Assembly (NCBI GenBank): GCA_027306605.1
Contig: DAHUZK010000012.1
Coordinates: 1 to 64,000, forward strand
Reading direction: 5' to 3'
Source of the DNA: Acidimicrobiaceae bacterium
GTDB lineage: Bacteria; Actinomycetota; Acidimicrobiia; Acidimicrobiales; RAAP-2
DNA length: 64,000 nucleotides
Position 1 is the first letter of the stretch, and each line of letters starts with the position of its first letter. The notes under the pieces were generated by a model, which was not told where the DNA came from, did not search any database, and saw nothing but the letters and a program-made list of their open reading frames with translations. A program made the position numbers and the translations under genes. Below, one piece after another: positions 40,089 to 49,377 of the stretch.

Positions 40089-40814
40089 TCACGTCCTCGT
40101 CGCCTGCGCGAAGTTGATCCTGGCATCGGCTTCCCGCATGTACAAGGGAACGAGCGAGCCCGGCGCGACTGGCACTTCTCCCGCAGCATGGCGCGACAGG
40201 GCAAGGCGAAGGAGGGAAGCCGGAGGCGGGAACAACAGGCCCGGAGCGGCGATACGCACGCCGTCTACGGCCCGGAGCAGGTCGGCATACCGTCGAGCGC
40301 CATCACCCACCGCGAGCACGGCCTCACCGCCGAGGTCCCTCAGGGTGGTGGCCAGGGAGTCAGGGCTGTACAGCCCGGGGATGACTCGCACAGCCCCGAT
40401 GGTTTCCGTGGCCCCCACGGTGCGCACCGACGCGAAGACCTCGCCCCGGCGCGCGTCGACGCAGGCCAGGACGAGTCCCCGGTGGCCCACCTCGGCGGCG
40501 GCGTGGGTCAGGACGTCGAGGCTGGTCGCCCCGAGCATGTCCACGCCGAGCGACTGGGCCAAGGCCTTGGCGGCGGCCACGCCGACTCGCAGCCCGGTGA
40601 AGAGACCCGGCCCGACGTCGACGACCACGAGTCCGAGGTCGGCCGGCACGAGACCAACGCGCACCAAGAGGTCCTCGAGCGCCGGCGTCAGCGTCTCGAC
40701 ATGGCGCCGCCGACCGGTCAGCACGAACTCGGCCTCGACGCCATCGGCGCTGCGCAGCGCGACTCCGACGGTCTCAGTGGCGGTCTCGACGGCCACGACG
40801 GTGGTGTCGTTCAC
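40089..40814 (-). CDS. tsaB: tRNA threonylcarbamoyladenosine biosynthesis protein TsaB
   Basis: A 241-residue ASKHA-fold protein that pairs with TsaD to make t6A37 on tRNA. VAVETATETVGVAL at the N-terminus and VVVDVGPGLFTGLRVGVAAAKALA are diagnostic. It overlaps tsaE by 4 bp. It has no kinase-type activity of its own; it needs TsaD, which must be encoded elsewhere. Confidence 0.93.
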   Translation of the reverse strand: MNDTTVVAVETATETVGVALRSADGVEAEFVLTGRRRHVETLTPALEDLLVRVGLVPADLGLVVVDVGPGLFTGLRVGVAAAKALAQSLGVDMLGATSLDVLTHAAAEVGHRGLVLACVDARRGEVFASVRTVGATETIGAVRVIPGLYSPDSLATTLRDLGGEAVLAVGDGARRYADLLRAVDGVRIAAPGLLFPPPASLLRLALSRHAAGEVPVAPGSLVPLYMREADARINFAQATRT

Positions 40815-41365
40815 GGTGAACCCCGCTCGATCGCCGGCTCGAGGAGCGCCGCCACCTCGGCCGCCCGGTCGCCCCAGCGGCCTCGTCCGGTGACGGTGAG
40901 CGTGCGCTGCTCGGGGGCCGCGACGGCGTCCGGCGCCTCCAGCCTGACCTCGAGCGCACTCTCGCCCAGCGCGGGTGCAGCCAGATCACCCCACTCGACG
41001 AGGGCGACGGCGTCCTCTTCGACCAGCTCGGCCAAGGCGAGGTCCACCACCTCTTGGACCGAGCCCGTCCGGTAGACGTCGGCGTGGATCAGCTGACCGA
41101 CGGGGGCACCGGGTGCGCAACGGTAGTGCCGCACCAGCGCGAAAGTCGGACTGGTCACCGGCCCTGCCACCCCGAGGGCGGCGGCGTAGCCCTGGGCGAA
41201 GACGGTCTTGCCGGCGCCGAGGTCCCCGACCAGCAGCACCACGTCGCCGGCGGAGCAGGCCGCGGCGAGGCGCGCCGCCACCTCCCTCGTGCCGGCGGGT
41301 GACGTCGTCTCGATGAACACGGGCCACTGTGATGCACCTGCCCCGGCGGGGTCGACGGTCGTCAC
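40811..41365 (-). CDS. tsaE: tRNA threonylcarbamoyladenosine biosynthesis ATPase TsaE
   Basis: A 184-residue P-loop protein with Walker A VGDLGAGKTVFAQG and the family segment TSPTFALVRHY. LIHADVYR and ALVEWGDLA follow. It drives t6A synthesis together with TsaB and TsaD. The GTG start overlaps the uracil-DNA glycosylase stop (GTGA). About 25 N-terminal residues precede the conserved fold. Confidence 0.93.
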   Translation of the reverse strand: MTTVDPAGAGASQWPVFIETTSPAGTREVAARLAAACSAGDVVLLVGDLGAGKTVFAQGYAAALGVAGPVTSPTFALVRHYRCAPGAPVGQLIHADVYRTGSVQEVVDLALAELVEEDAVALVEWGDLAAPALGESALEVRLEAPDAVAAPEQRTLTVTGRGRWGDRAAEVAALLEPAIERGSP

Positions 41366-41988
41366 GGGTGCCCGGCCTGGGGAGCGCGCTCGGCCTGGGG
41401 AGCGCGCTCGGCCTGGGTGCGGCGGGCGGCGGTGATCAAGCGCTTGGCGCGGACGAGGTCGGCTCGCATCTCGGCCATGGCCTCACCGCCGGCCCGCAGG
41501 ACGTAGGCCGGGTGGTAGGTCGGCACGAGGGTGGCGGCGCCGCGCTCGAACGTCTGCCCGCGCAACTCCCTGATGCCCTGGGAGCTCTCGAGCAGCAGCT
41601 TGGTGGCGAAGTTGCCGAGCGTCACGATCACCGCCGGGGCGATCAGCGCGATCTGCTGCTCGAGGTACGGACGACACGACTCGATCTCCCGAGGGGCCGG
41701 GTCCCGATTGTTGGGCGGGCGGCACTTGACGACGTTGGCGATGTAGCACTCGGCGCGGGTGAGCCCGATCTCCTCGGCCATGAGCCGGTCCAACAGCTTG
41801 CCCGAACGGCCCACGAAGGGCTCGCCCGCCAGATCCTCCTCGCGTCCGGGTCCTTCGCCGACGAAGAGCAGATCGGCGGTGGGGTTGCCCACGCCGAAGA
41901 CCACCTGGGTCCGCCCTCCGGCGAGCGGGCAGAGCGTGCACGTCGAGGCGGTGACCCGCAGCCGCTCCAGCGCGACGGTGTCAGTCAC
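41362..41988 (-). CDS. Family 4 uracil-DNA glycosylase (iron-sulfur)
   Basis: A 208-residue UDG family 4 enzyme removing uracil from DNA. CTLCPLAGGRTQVVFG gives two cluster Cys; further Cys are in CRPPNNRDP and ESCRPYL. The active site is GEGPGREEDLAGEPFVG, and PTYHPAYVLR closes the fold. The C-terminal tail repeats AERAPQ because of an 18-bp DNA duplication. It is inserted between alr and tsaE, overlapping both. Confidence 0.92.
   Translation of the reverse strand: MTDTVALERLRVTASTCTLCPLAGGRTQVVFGVGNPTADLLFVGEGPGREEDLAGEPFVGRSGKLLDRLMAEEIGLTRAECYIANVVKCRPPNNRDPAPREIESCRPYLEQQIALIAPAVIVTLGNFATKLLLESSQGIRELRGQTFERGAATLVPTYHPAYVLRAGGEAMAEMRADLVRAKRLITAARRTQAERAPQAERAPQAGHP
41373..41417. repeat. 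18-bp tandem repeat in the 3' end of the UDG gene
   Basis: CGGCCTGGGGAGCGCGCT occurs twice in perfect tandem (41373, 41391), then half a copy. It is in frame and encodes the repeated AERAPQ tail. Confidence 0.85.
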
Positions 41989-43234
41989 CCGCTGCGTCGG
42001 GCCGATCGATCACGATCCGCGGCACGCGCGGGCCCACGCCGCACACCACCTCGTAGCTGATCGTCCCCAGCATGGCGGCCCAGTCGTCGGCGGTGATGGT
42101 CTGGCCACCCTGGTCACCGAGCAGCACCACCTCGTCACCCGGTCGCACCGTCTCGTCGTCGCCGCAGTCGACGACGATCTGGTCCATCGTCACCATCCCG
42201 GCCAGGGGGCGTCGCCTTCCTCCGATGAGGACCTCGTAGCCGGCACGAAAGAGGGCGCGCGGCACGCCGTCGGCATAGCCGATGGGTACCGTGGCCACCC
42301 GGGCGCGGGCAGGCAGGGGGCGCAGCCGGCCGTAGGAAGGACGCTCGCCCGCATCGAGGGTGCGCACCGCCACGACGCGTGCCTTGAGCGCCATGGCCGG
42401 CCGCAGCACCGCCCCGGAGGACTGCGCGGCGAACGACGCCGACACCCCGCCGGGCGCGCCGGGCAGATAACCGTAAAGACCGATCCCGCAACGGACCATG
42501 CCGTGGCGCGAGCGCGGGAAGGCCACGGCGCCCGCGGTGTTGGCCGCGTGCAGCAGCGGTGCGGTCATGCCGGCGGACCGCAGATCCTCGACCAGCCGTT
42601 CGAAGCAGTCGAGTTGCTCCTCGGTGAAGCGCCGGTCGGCGGGTTCCATGCCGTCGGCGACGGGCAGGTGGGTCCAGATGCCCTCGAGCTCGAGCAGCGG
42701 CTCGTGCATCACCATGCTTACGACGGACACCAGGTCCTCGGGTGCGGCGCCGACCCGGTGCATCCCGGTGTCGACCTTGACGTGCACGGTCACGGGATGC
42801 CCGGCTGCTCTGGCCGCCGCCGCCCAGGCGTCGATGCCTTCGGCCGTGTACAGAGTCGGGATCAACCCGTACTCGAGCGCGGTGCTGGCGGCGGCGGGGT
42901 CGCACTCGCTGAGCAGCAGGACCGGCGCCGTCACCCCGTGCTCGCGCAACTCCACACCCTCGTCGACGAGCGCCACGGCCAGGCGGCTCGCCCCCCCGGC
43001 CAGCGCGGCGCGGGCCACCGCGGGTCCGCCGTGCCCGTATCCATGTGCCTTCACCACCGCACAGAGCCGGGCCGGCGCGGCCAGCTCGGCCAGCACCCGC
43101 GCGTTGTGCGTCACGGCGGCGAGGTCGATCTCGGCCCAGGCCGGGCGCGAGCGCCCCTGGGCCAGCGTGGCGGTGGCGTCCCGGTCGGGCGACGGCGCCA
43201 TCAGGCGCACCGGCGCACCGGCGCCGTCAGCCAC
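41981..43234 (-). CDS. alr: Alanine racemase
   Basis: A 417-residue PLP-dependent racemase making D-alanine for peptidoglycan. PLP binds the Lys in CAVVKAHGYGHG. The second catalytic residue is the Tyr in VPIGYADGVPR. HVKVDTGMHRVG is also conserved. The GTG at 43234 was chosen because GGAG lies 6 bases upstream and it overlaps the nnr stop; an ATG at 43201 would remove 11 residues. It overlaps the UDG gene by 8 bp. Confidence 0.93.
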   Translation of the reverse strand: MADGAGAPVRLMAPSPDRDATATLAQGRSRPAWAEIDLAAVTHNARVLAELAAPARLCAVVKAHGYGHGGPAVARAALAGGASRLAVALVDEGVELREHGVTAPVLLLSECDPAAASTALEYGLIPTLYTAEGIDAWAAAARAAGHPVTVHVKVDTGMHRVGAAPEDLVSVVSMVMHEPLLELEGIWTHLPVADGMEPADRRFTEEQLDCFERLVEDLRSAGMTAPLLHAANTAGAVAFPRSRHGMVRCGIGLYGYLPGAPGGVSASFAAQSSGAVLRPAMALKARVVAVRTLDAGERPSYGRLRPLPARARVATVPIGYADGVPRALFRAGYEVLIGGRRRPLAGMVTMDQIVVDCGDDETVRPGDEVVLLGDQGGQTITADDWAAMLGTISYEVVCGVGPRVPRIVIDRPDAAGD

Positions 43235-44744
43235 GATCAACTCCGGCGGAGTGCCCGCGGCCCGCAACGTCACGGACGCCCACGACCTCGACCAGCTCGG
43301 CCCCGGCATCGGGTACCGCCAGGACCGTGAGGAGCCGGGCCAGAAGACCCGGCAGGTCTCCGGCCACCAGGCCCTGGGCGGGCCCGAGCGACGCCGCCCG
43401 CCCATGGACGTGCGCGGCGAGCGCGGCAGCCTCGTGGGCCGGCACGCCACGGGCGCAGAAGGCGCCGATGATCCCCGAGAGGACGTCGCCGCTCCCGGCC
43501 GTGGCCAACGAGGGCACGCCGGCGCCGGCCAGCAATACGTCGGGCACAGCGGAGGAGTCGGGCGCCGCCACGGCGGTGAGCGGTCCCTTCAGGAGGACGA
43601 CGGCGCCGGTGGCCGCGGCCAGCCACCGCGCCGCCACGAGCCGGTCGGGTCCGGGCGCCGACCCTGCGATGCGCTCGTATTCGCCGTCGTGGGGGGTCAG
43701 GATGCTCGGAGCACTGCGCTTGTCGAGCAGCGTGCGCGCGGCTCCGGCGTCCCCCAGCGCCGTCAGCGCGTCGGCATCGATGACCACCGGGACCGGAGCA
43801 CCCGCGATGACGGCACGGATCTCCTCGGCCACCGCGCCGGACGTGCCGAGCCCGGGGCCGATCACCACGGCCTTGCACTTGGCGGCGCCCTCGAGGAAGG
43901 CGCCGGACCAGCCCTGGGCCGGCAGGTGCATCCGCACGGCCTCGGTGGGCCACGCACCGGCGGGGTCCCCGGGCGGTCCGAGCCGGATCATGCCCGCTCC
44001 GGCGGCCATCGCTCCGCGGGTGCACAGCACGGCCGCCCCCTCCATCCCAGCAGAGCCGGCCGCCACCCCGACCGCGTGCGTCCACTTGTTCACGTGACGC
44101 GGGCGGGACGGCAACACGGCGGCCACGTCGGCGTCTTCGAGCAGCATCGCCTTGGGGGGCGCAAAGCCCACGCCGATATCGGCCACGGCGACGGTCCCGC
44201 TCCGCACGGGACCCTCATCTTGCAACAGACCCGGCTTCAACGCAGCGAAGGTGACCGTCGCATTGGCCGACACGGCGTCGCCGGGCGCGGCGCCGCTGTC
44301 GGAGTCGACGCCCGAGGGGACGTCGATGGCCAGCACCGGAGTGCCAGCGGGGACCCGCGGCGCGTCGTAGCGACCGCGGAACCCAGTGCCGTAGGCACCG
44401 TCGATCACGAGGTCGCACGGCGGCAGGCTTCCGGCTCCGGCTCCGGCTCCGGCTCCGGTCCCGGCGCCGGCTCCGGTCCCGGCGTCGGCGTCGGCGTCGG
44501 CGTCGAGCACGCGCACCAGCGCCCCCCGCCGGGCCAGCACGCCGCCGGCGACACGCCCGTCGGCCCCGTTGCTGCCCTTGCCCGCCACCACGACCACCCG
44601 GCGGCCGTAGGCGCCGCCGAGCATGCGCAGCGCGGCCTGGGCCACCGCGGTACCCGCCCGCGTCACCAGGGTCTCGTGCGAGACGGTGGCGAGGGCCGCC
44701 GCGTCCGCCGCCCGCATCTCGTCGCGGGTCAGGACGGGGCGCAC
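43227..44744 (-). CDS. nnr: Bifunctional NAD(P)H-hydrate epimerase/dehydratase
   Basis: A 505-residue repair enzyme for damaged NAD(P)H. The N-terminal epimerase (NnrE) domain has AGKGSNGADGRVAGG and DLVIDGAYGTGFRG. The C-terminal dehydratase (NnrD) domain has VVIGPGLGTSG, LTPHDGEYERI and TAGSGDVLSGIIGAF. Residues 81-106 are a low-complexity Asp-Ala/Gly-Ala run where relatives have ordinary sequence. The GTG start at 44744 overlaps acpS by 16 bp. Confidence 0.92.
   Translation of the reverse strand: MRPVLTRDEMRAADAAALATVSHETLVTRAGTAVAQAALRMLGGAYGRRVVVVAGKGSNGADGRVAGGVLARRGALVRVLDADADADAGTGAGAGTGAGAGAGAGSLPPCDLVIDGAYGTGFRGRYDAPRVPAGTPVLAIDVPSGVDSDSGAAPGDAVSANATVTFAALKPGLLQDEGPVRSGTVAVADIGVGFAPPKAMLLEDADVAAVLPSRPRHVNKWTHAVGVAAGSAGMEGAAVLCTRGAMAAGAGMIRLGPPGDPAGAWPTEAVRMHLPAQGWSGAFLEGAAKCKAVVIGPGLGTSGAVAEEIRAVIAGAPVPVVIDADALTALGDAGAARTLLDKRSAPSILTPHDGEYERIAGSAPGPDRLVAARWLAAATGAVVLLKGPLTAVAAPDSSAVPDVLLAGAGVPSLATAGSGDVLSGIIGAFCARGVPAHEAAALAAHVHGRAASLGPAQGLVAGDLPGLLARLLTVLAVPDAGAELVEVVGVRDVAGRGHSAGVDRG
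44427..44504. repeat. Low-complexity microsatellite within nnr
   Basis: GGCTCC-, GGCGCC- and GTCGGC-type hexamer repeats encode DADADADAGTGAGAG-like sequence in frame. They lie between the first Rossmann half and the second half of the epimerase domain. Confidence 0.85.
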
Positions 44745-45154
44745 GACATGGAATGCTCGGCGACCACGAAGGCGATGGCGACGGAGTCGGTGTGGGTCAA
44801 CGAGAGGTGGAGGGCGCCGGCGCCACGGGTCCCGGCCACCTCGGCCGCGCCCCCGTGGAGGACCAGGTAGGGCGCGTGGCGAGTGGCGCCCGGCCCGGAC
44901 GTGCGGCACACCTCCACATCGGTCAGGGCGAAGGAGCCGATGCCGGTCCCCAGTGCCTTCATGACCGCCTCTTTGGCCGCGAAGCGTGCCGCCAGGGACT
45001 GGGCGGCGTCGGCGGACGTGGTGGCGTCGGACCGCTCGCCCTCGGTGAAGCAGCGCTTGGCGAAGCGGGGACGGCGGTCCAGCAAGCGCCGGAAGCGCTC
45101 GACGTCGACGGCGTCGACCCCGACCCCGACGATGCCGGCGCCGGCACCGCTCAC
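44729..45154 (-). CDS. acpS: Holo-[acyl-carrier-protein] synthase
   Basis: A 141-residue phosphopantetheinyl transferase. GVGVDAVDVERFRRLL holds the Mg-binding Asp, and AARFAAKEAVMKALGTG holds the second metal ligand and CoA contacts. The C-terminal SLTHTDSVAIAFVV is typical. It transfers 4'-phosphopantetheine from CoA to ACP. The GTG start overlaps the glmS stop codon (GTGA). Confidence 0.93.
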   Translation of the reverse strand: MSGAGAGIVGVGVDAVDVERFRRLLDRRPRFAKRCFTEGERSDATTSADAAQSLAARFAAKEAVMKALGTGIGSFALTDVEVCRTSGPGATRHAPYLVLHGGAAEVAGTRGAGALHLSLTHTDSVAIAFVVAEHSMSCAPS

Positions 45155-46992
45155 TCGACGGTCACCGTCTTGGCCAGATTGCGCGGCCGGTCCGGATCGT
45201 GCCCGTGCAGACGGGCCAGCCGGTAGGCGAGCTGCTGCAGCGGAACGACGCCGACGACGGGGGCCAGCAGGGGGCTGGTCGGGGGCACCCGCAGCACGTG
45301 GTCGGCCACCGCGGCCGACTCCTCGTCGCCGTCGTCGGCCACCAGCACGACGGTGGCACCGCGACTGCGCACCTCGGCCACGTTCGAGAGCATCTTCTCC
45401 CAGAGCGGGTTGCGCGTAGCGATGCCGACCACCACCGCCCCCGGCTCGATCAGCGCGATGGGCCCGTGCTTCAGCTCACCGGCGGGGTAGCCCTCGGCGC
45501 GCAGGTAGGCCAGCTCCTTGAGCTTGAGCGCGCCCTCCAACGCCACCGGGAAGCCGACGTGGCGGCCGAGGAAGAAGAAGTCCCGGGCGTCGGTGAGCTT
45601 GGAGGCCACGTCGTCGACGTCGTCGGCCCGCGCCAGCGTCTCGGTGACGAGTGACGGCAACCGTTCCATGGCGTTGAGGATCTCGTTGACGCGCGCCGCC
45701 GGCTGGGTCCGGAGGATCTGGGCCAGGTAGAGCCCGAGCACCTCGAGCGCCACGATCTGGGCCAGGTGGCACTTGGTGGAGGCGACCCCGATCTCGGGGC
45801 CGGCGCGGGTGTAGAGGACGCCGTCGGCGGCTCGCGCCATGGACGAGTCGACGACGTTCGAGACCACGAGGACCTTGGCCCCGAGCCTCGCCGCCTCACG
45901 TACGGCCTCCGCCGTATCGAGGGTCTCGCCCGATTGCGAGACGCCCACGCACAGAGTCCGCTCGTTGAGAACGGGGTCCCGGTACCGGAACTCGCTGGCG
46001 ATGTCGACCTCGACCGGCACCTTGACCCAGTGCTCGATGGCGTACTTGGCGACCAGCGCGGCGTGGTAGCTCGAACCACAGGCCACGATGAACACCTTGT
46101 CGATGCCCCGCAGGTCGTCGGGGGTGAGCCGCATCTCGTCGAGGATGAGCTCGCCCCCCACCGCCCGCCGGTCCAGCAGCGTGTCGCCGACGGCTGTCGG
46201 CTGCTGGTGCATCTCCTTGGACATGAAGTCCTCGAAGCCTTCCTTCTGCGCGGCCTCGAGGTCCCAGGTGATGGTGCGCTGCTCGGGCTCGACCGGCTCG
46301 CCCTCGAGGGTCATCACCGACAGGGCACCCGGCGTGAGCACGGCCAGCTGGTCGTCGGCGAGCGTGTAGACGCGCCGGGTGTGCCCGATCAGTGCGGGAA
46401 TGTCGGACGCCAGCAGCGTCATGCCGTCCTCGAGCCCGAGGACGAGCGGCGTGATACGGCAGGCCGCCACGATGGTGTCGGGCTCGTCGGCCGAGATCAC
46501 GGCGATGGAGAAGCTGCCCCGCAACCGGCGCAGCACCGCTCGGACGGCGTCGGGCAGCGTGGCGCCGCCGGACAGCTGCTCCTCGATCAGGTGCGCCATC
46601 ACCTCGGTGTCGGTGCCGGAGGTGACCGTGTGGCCGTTGGCCTCGATCTCGGCCCGCAGCTCGGCGTGGTTCTCGATGATGCCGTTGTGGATCAGGGCGA
46701 GCCGGCCGGTGCAGTCGACATGCGGGTGCGCATTCTCCTCGGTCGGGCTGCCGTGGGTGGCCCACCGCGTGTGCCCGATGGCGGCGGCGTGGCCGCGGGG
46801 CGCGCCGGCCGTCAGCTCGGCCAGGGTCGCCACCGATGTCCGGGCCGTCGCCGCCCGGGCCCGCCACACCTGGTCCTCGACCACCATGGCCACACCGGCC
46901 GAGTCGTAGCCGCGGTACTCCAGCCGGTGGAGGCCTTCGAGGAGCAGAGGGATGGCGTCGGCCTCGCCGGTGACGCCGATGATGCCGCACAT
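45151..46992 (-). CDS. glmS: Glutamine-fructose-6-phosphate aminotransferase (isomerising)
   Basis: A 613-residue enzyme making glucosamine-6-phosphate. The N-terminal Cys2 nucleophile is in MCGIIG, and the glutaminase domain has GHTRWATHG. Two SIS domains follow (ACGSSYHAALVAKY; GVSQSGETLDTAEAV), and it ends LAKTVTVE as in all GlmS. It follows glmM by 81 bp. No glmS ribozyme-like leader was seen in that gap, which holds degenerate CGCCGG-type repeats. Confidence 0.96.
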   Translation of the reverse strand: MCGIIGVTGEADAIPLLLEGLHRLEYRGYDSAGVAMVVEDQVWRARAATARTSVATLAELTAGAPRGHAAAIGHTRWATHGSPTEENAHPHVDCTGRLALIHNGIIENHAELRAEIEANGHTVTSGTDTEVMAHLIEEQLSGGATLPDAVRAVLRRLRGSFSIAVISADEPDTIVAACRITPLVLGLEDGMTLLASDIPALIGHTRRVYTLADDQLAVLTPGALSVMTLEGEPVEPEQRTITWDLEAAQKEGFEDFMSKEMHQQPTAVGDTLLDRRAVGGELILDEMRLTPDDLRGIDKVFIVACGSSYHAALVAKYAIEHWVKVPVEVDIASEFRYRDPVLNERTLCVGVSQSGETLDTAEAVREAARLGAKVLVVSNVVDSSMARAADGVLYTRAGPEIGVASTKCHLAQIVALEVLGLYLAQILRTQPAARVNEILNAMERLPSLVTETLARADDVDDVASKLTDARDFFFLGRHVGFPVALEGALKLKELAYLRAEGYPAGELKHGPIALIEPGAVVVGIATRNPLWEKMLSNVAEVRSRGATVVLVADDGDEESAAVADHVLRVPPTSPLLAPVVGVVPLQQLAYRLARLHGHDPDRPRNLAKTVTVE

Positions 46993-47073
46993 GGGGGACC
47001 AGGCTACTTGGGCCGGGAATCGCCGGGGCCTCCGTCGGGCCCACGCCGGGCCTGCGCCGGTCCTCCGCCAGTC

Positions 47074-48426
47074 CTACGCCGGTCCCAGCGCTTGCTCGAC
47101 CACGCCGGCCAGCTGGGTGGCGACCGTGTCGGCCTGCGCCTCCAGGCGGGCCTCGACCATGACGCGCACGATCGGTTCCGTCCCGCTGGGGCGCAGCAGC
47201 ACCCGGCCTTCGTGGCCCAGCTCGGCCTCGGCCTTGACCACCGCCTCCCACACCTCGGCGCAGTCGGCCAGGCGCTCAGGCTGCGGGATGGGCACGTTGA
47301 CCAGCCGTTGTGGAACGCGCTCGACCAGGCCGGCCGAAAGGTCGACCAGGCTCCGGCCGGCGCGCCGCGTGAGGTCGGCCAGGGCGATACCGGTCAAGAT
47401 GCCGTCGCCGGTCGTCGAGAGGGCACGGAAGATGATGTGACCCGACTGCTCGCCCCCGAGGCTGAGCCCGTCGGCGTCGAGCGCGGCCAGCACGTGCCGG
47501 TCGCCCACGTCGGTCTCGCGCACCGCGATGCCGCGGCTCTCCATGGCCAGCCGGAAGCCGAGATTGGTCATGACCGTGACGGCGACCGTGTTGCCCCTCA
47601 GCCGGTCGCGCCCGGCCAGGTCGAGCGCGAACAGGGCCAGCAGGACATCGCCGTCGACGACGTTGCCGTGGTCGTCGACGGCGATGACACGGTCGGCATC
47701 GCCGTCGAAGGCCAACCCCAGATCGGCCTGCTCGCGCACGACGACACCCGCCAGCTCGCTCGGATCGGTCGAGCCGCACTTGTCGTTGATGTTGGCGCCG
47801 TCGGGACGGTCGTGCAGAACGGTGACCTGCGCACCGAGCGAGGTGAACACCTCGGGCGCGATCTCGCACGCCGCGCCGTTGCCGCAGTCGAGGACGACGC
47901 GCAACCCGTCCAGGCGCCGGCTCTCGATCGTCGCCGTGAGGTGGTCCGCGTACAGGGCCGGGGCCTGCGGATCGGTGGTGATGACCCCCACGCCGAGTCC
48001 GGTGGGACGGCGGGGTGGGCGCTCCGCGTCGGCGAGCAGTCCCTCGAGCTCGCGCTCGATCTCGGCCTCGACGTCGGTCGGCAGCTTCGTGCCCGACAGG
48101 CTGAACAGCTTGATGCCGTTGTCGCCGAAGGGATTGTGCGAGGCCGAGATCACCGCGCCCGGGACCCCACGGCGCGCCGCCACGGTGGCCACGCCCGGCG
48201 TGGGCAGCACGCCCAGGTCCACCACGTCGGCGCCCTCGGCGGCCAACCCGGCCGAGAAGGCCGCCTGCAGCAGCGGGCCGGAGCGGCGCGTGTCGCGGCC
48301 GACGACGAAGGCCGGGGCGGAGAGGATGCGGGCGGCGGCGCGCCCGAGGGCCAGCGCCAGCTCCGGGGTCAGGTCCTCGTTGGCGACCCCGCGCACGCCA
48401 TCGGTGCCGAAGCGGGCCGGCGACAT
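47074..48426 (-). CDS. glmM: Phosphoglucosamine mutase
   Basis: A 450-residue alpha-D-phosphohexomutase converting GlcN-6-P to GlcN-1-P for UDP-GlcNAc. Ser96 in ISASHNPFGDNGIKLF is the phosphorylated residue. The metal loop is AFDGDADRVIAVD, the sugar loop GGEQSGHIIF, and the phosphate loop RPSGTEPIVRVM. It follows rpsI by 36 bp and feeds GlmS pathway products to cell-wall synthesis. Confidence 0.96.
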   Translation of the reverse strand: MSPARFGTDGVRGVANEDLTPELALALGRAAARILSAPAFVVGRDTRRSGPLLQAAFSAGLAAEGADVVDLGVLPTPGVATVAARRGVPGAVISASHNPFGDNGIKLFSLSGTKLPTDVEAEIERELEGLLADAERPPRRPTGLGVGVITTDPQAPALYADHLTATIESRRLDGLRVVLDCGNGAACEIAPEVFTSLGAQVTVLHDRPDGANINDKCGSTDPSELAGVVVREQADLGLAFDGDADRVIAVDDHGNVVDGDVLLALFALDLAGRDRLRGNTVAVTVMTNLGFRLAMESRGIAVRETDVGDRHVLAALDADGLSLGGEQSGHIIFRALSTTGDGILTGIALADLTRRAGRSLVDLSAGLVERVPQRLVNVPIPQPERLADCAEVWEAVVKAEAELGHEGRVLLRPSGTEPIVRVMVEARLEAQADTVATQLAGVVEQALGPA

Positions 48427-48462
48427 GGTTCTGCTGTGTTCCGCGTTCCGCCGGTGGGGCCG

Positions 48463-48855
48463 TTACCGCTTCGAGTACTGGGGTGCCTTGCGGGCCTTCT
48501 TCAGGCCGTACTTCTTGGACTCCTTCTCCCGGGCGTCGCGGGTGAGGAGGCCGGCCCGCTTGAGGGCACCGCGCAGCTCCGCGTCGACCTCGCAGAGGCT
48601 GCGGGCGATGCCGAGCCGCATGGCGCCGGCCTGGCCCGAGATCCCGCCCCCGTCGATCGTGGCGTCGATGTCGTAGGACTCCGCGGTGTTGGTCACGCGC
48701 AGCGGCTCGGTCACCAGCATCCGGTGCGTGGCGGAGGTGAAGTACTTCTCGAAGGGCAGCTTGTTGATGGTGATGGTGCCCTGGCCGGGGCGGAAGCGCA
48801 CGCGCGCCACCGCCTGCTTGCGACGACCGGTGGTCTGGCTCAGTGGTGCGGGCAT
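48463..48855 (-). CDS. rpsI: 30S ribosomal protein S9
   Basis: A 130-residue S9. [28 protein letters not shown] and the basic C-terminus [12 protein letters not shown], which reaches the P-site tRNA, are conserved. It follows rplM; the 72-bp spacer carries a tandem duplication. Confidence 0.97.
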   Translation of the reverse strand: MPAPLSQTTGRRKQAVARVRFRPGQGTITINKLPFEKYFTSATHRMLVTEPLRVTNTAESYDIDATIDGGGISGQAGAMRLGIARSLCEVDAELRGALKRAGLLTRDAREKESKKYGLKKARKAPQYSKR

Positions 48856-48873
48856 GGCGTGCGTCGTGTCCTT

Positions 48874-48905
48874 CCTGGTGCGGGTTCGGCCTGGTGCGGG
48901 TTCGG
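48874..48905. repeat. 16-bp tandem duplication between rplM and rpsI
   Basis: CCTGGTGCGGGTTCGG occurs twice in perfect tandem, 48874-48889 and 48890-48905, filling half of the spacer. Confidence 0.85.
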
Positions 48906-48927
48906 CGGCGGGCCGGTCGGGGCCGGG

Positions 48928-49377
48928 TCAGCCGGCCCGGCGGGCCGCGGGCAGCTCGAGGGTTTCGGGTTTCTGGGCGGCGTGCGGGTGCTCGGGGCCG
49001 GCGTAGACCTGGAGCTTGCTCAGCATCTGGCGACCGAGGGTGTTCTTGGGGAGCATGCCGCGCACCGAGCGGCGCACCAGCTCGGCCGGCTGCTCCCGCA
49101 GCAGCGTGGCGTAGCTGGTGGCGCGGAGGCCGCCGGGGTAGCCGCTGTGGCGGTAGGCCATCTTGGCGCCGGCCTTGTCCGAGGTCAGCACGACCTTGTC
49201 GGCGTTGACCACGATCACGTGGTCACCCGTGTCGACATGGGGTGCGAAGTAGGGGCGGTGCTTGCCGCGCAGGACGGCCGCCACCGAGGAGGCCAAGCGC
49301 CCGAGCACGAGCCCGTCGGCATCGACGACGTACCAGGTTCTCTGTATCTCGCTGACCTTCGGGGAATATGTGCGCAC
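48928..49377 (-). CDS. rplM: 50S ribosomal protein L13
   Basis: A 149-residue L13 starting at GTG (RTYSPKVSEIQRTWYVVDAD). GRLASSVAAVLRGKHRP, VVNADKVVLT and RRSVRGMLPKNTLGRQ are typical. First gene of rplM-rpsI; a strong promoter lies about 90 bp upstream. The ribosome binding site is weak. Confidence 0.97.
   Translation of the reverse strand: MRTYSPKVSEIQRTWYVVDADGLVLGRLASSVAAVLRGKHRPYFAPHVDTGDHVIVVNADKVVLTSDKAGAKMAYRHSGYPGGLRATSYATLLREQPAELVRRSVRGMLPKNTLGRQMLSKLQVYAGPEHPHAAQKPETLELPAARRAG

Noticed and set aside
46993-47073. glmS ribozyme in the glmM-glmS gap
   Set aside because: Only 81 bp, lacking the conserved ribozyme core; the family is mainly in Firmicutes.
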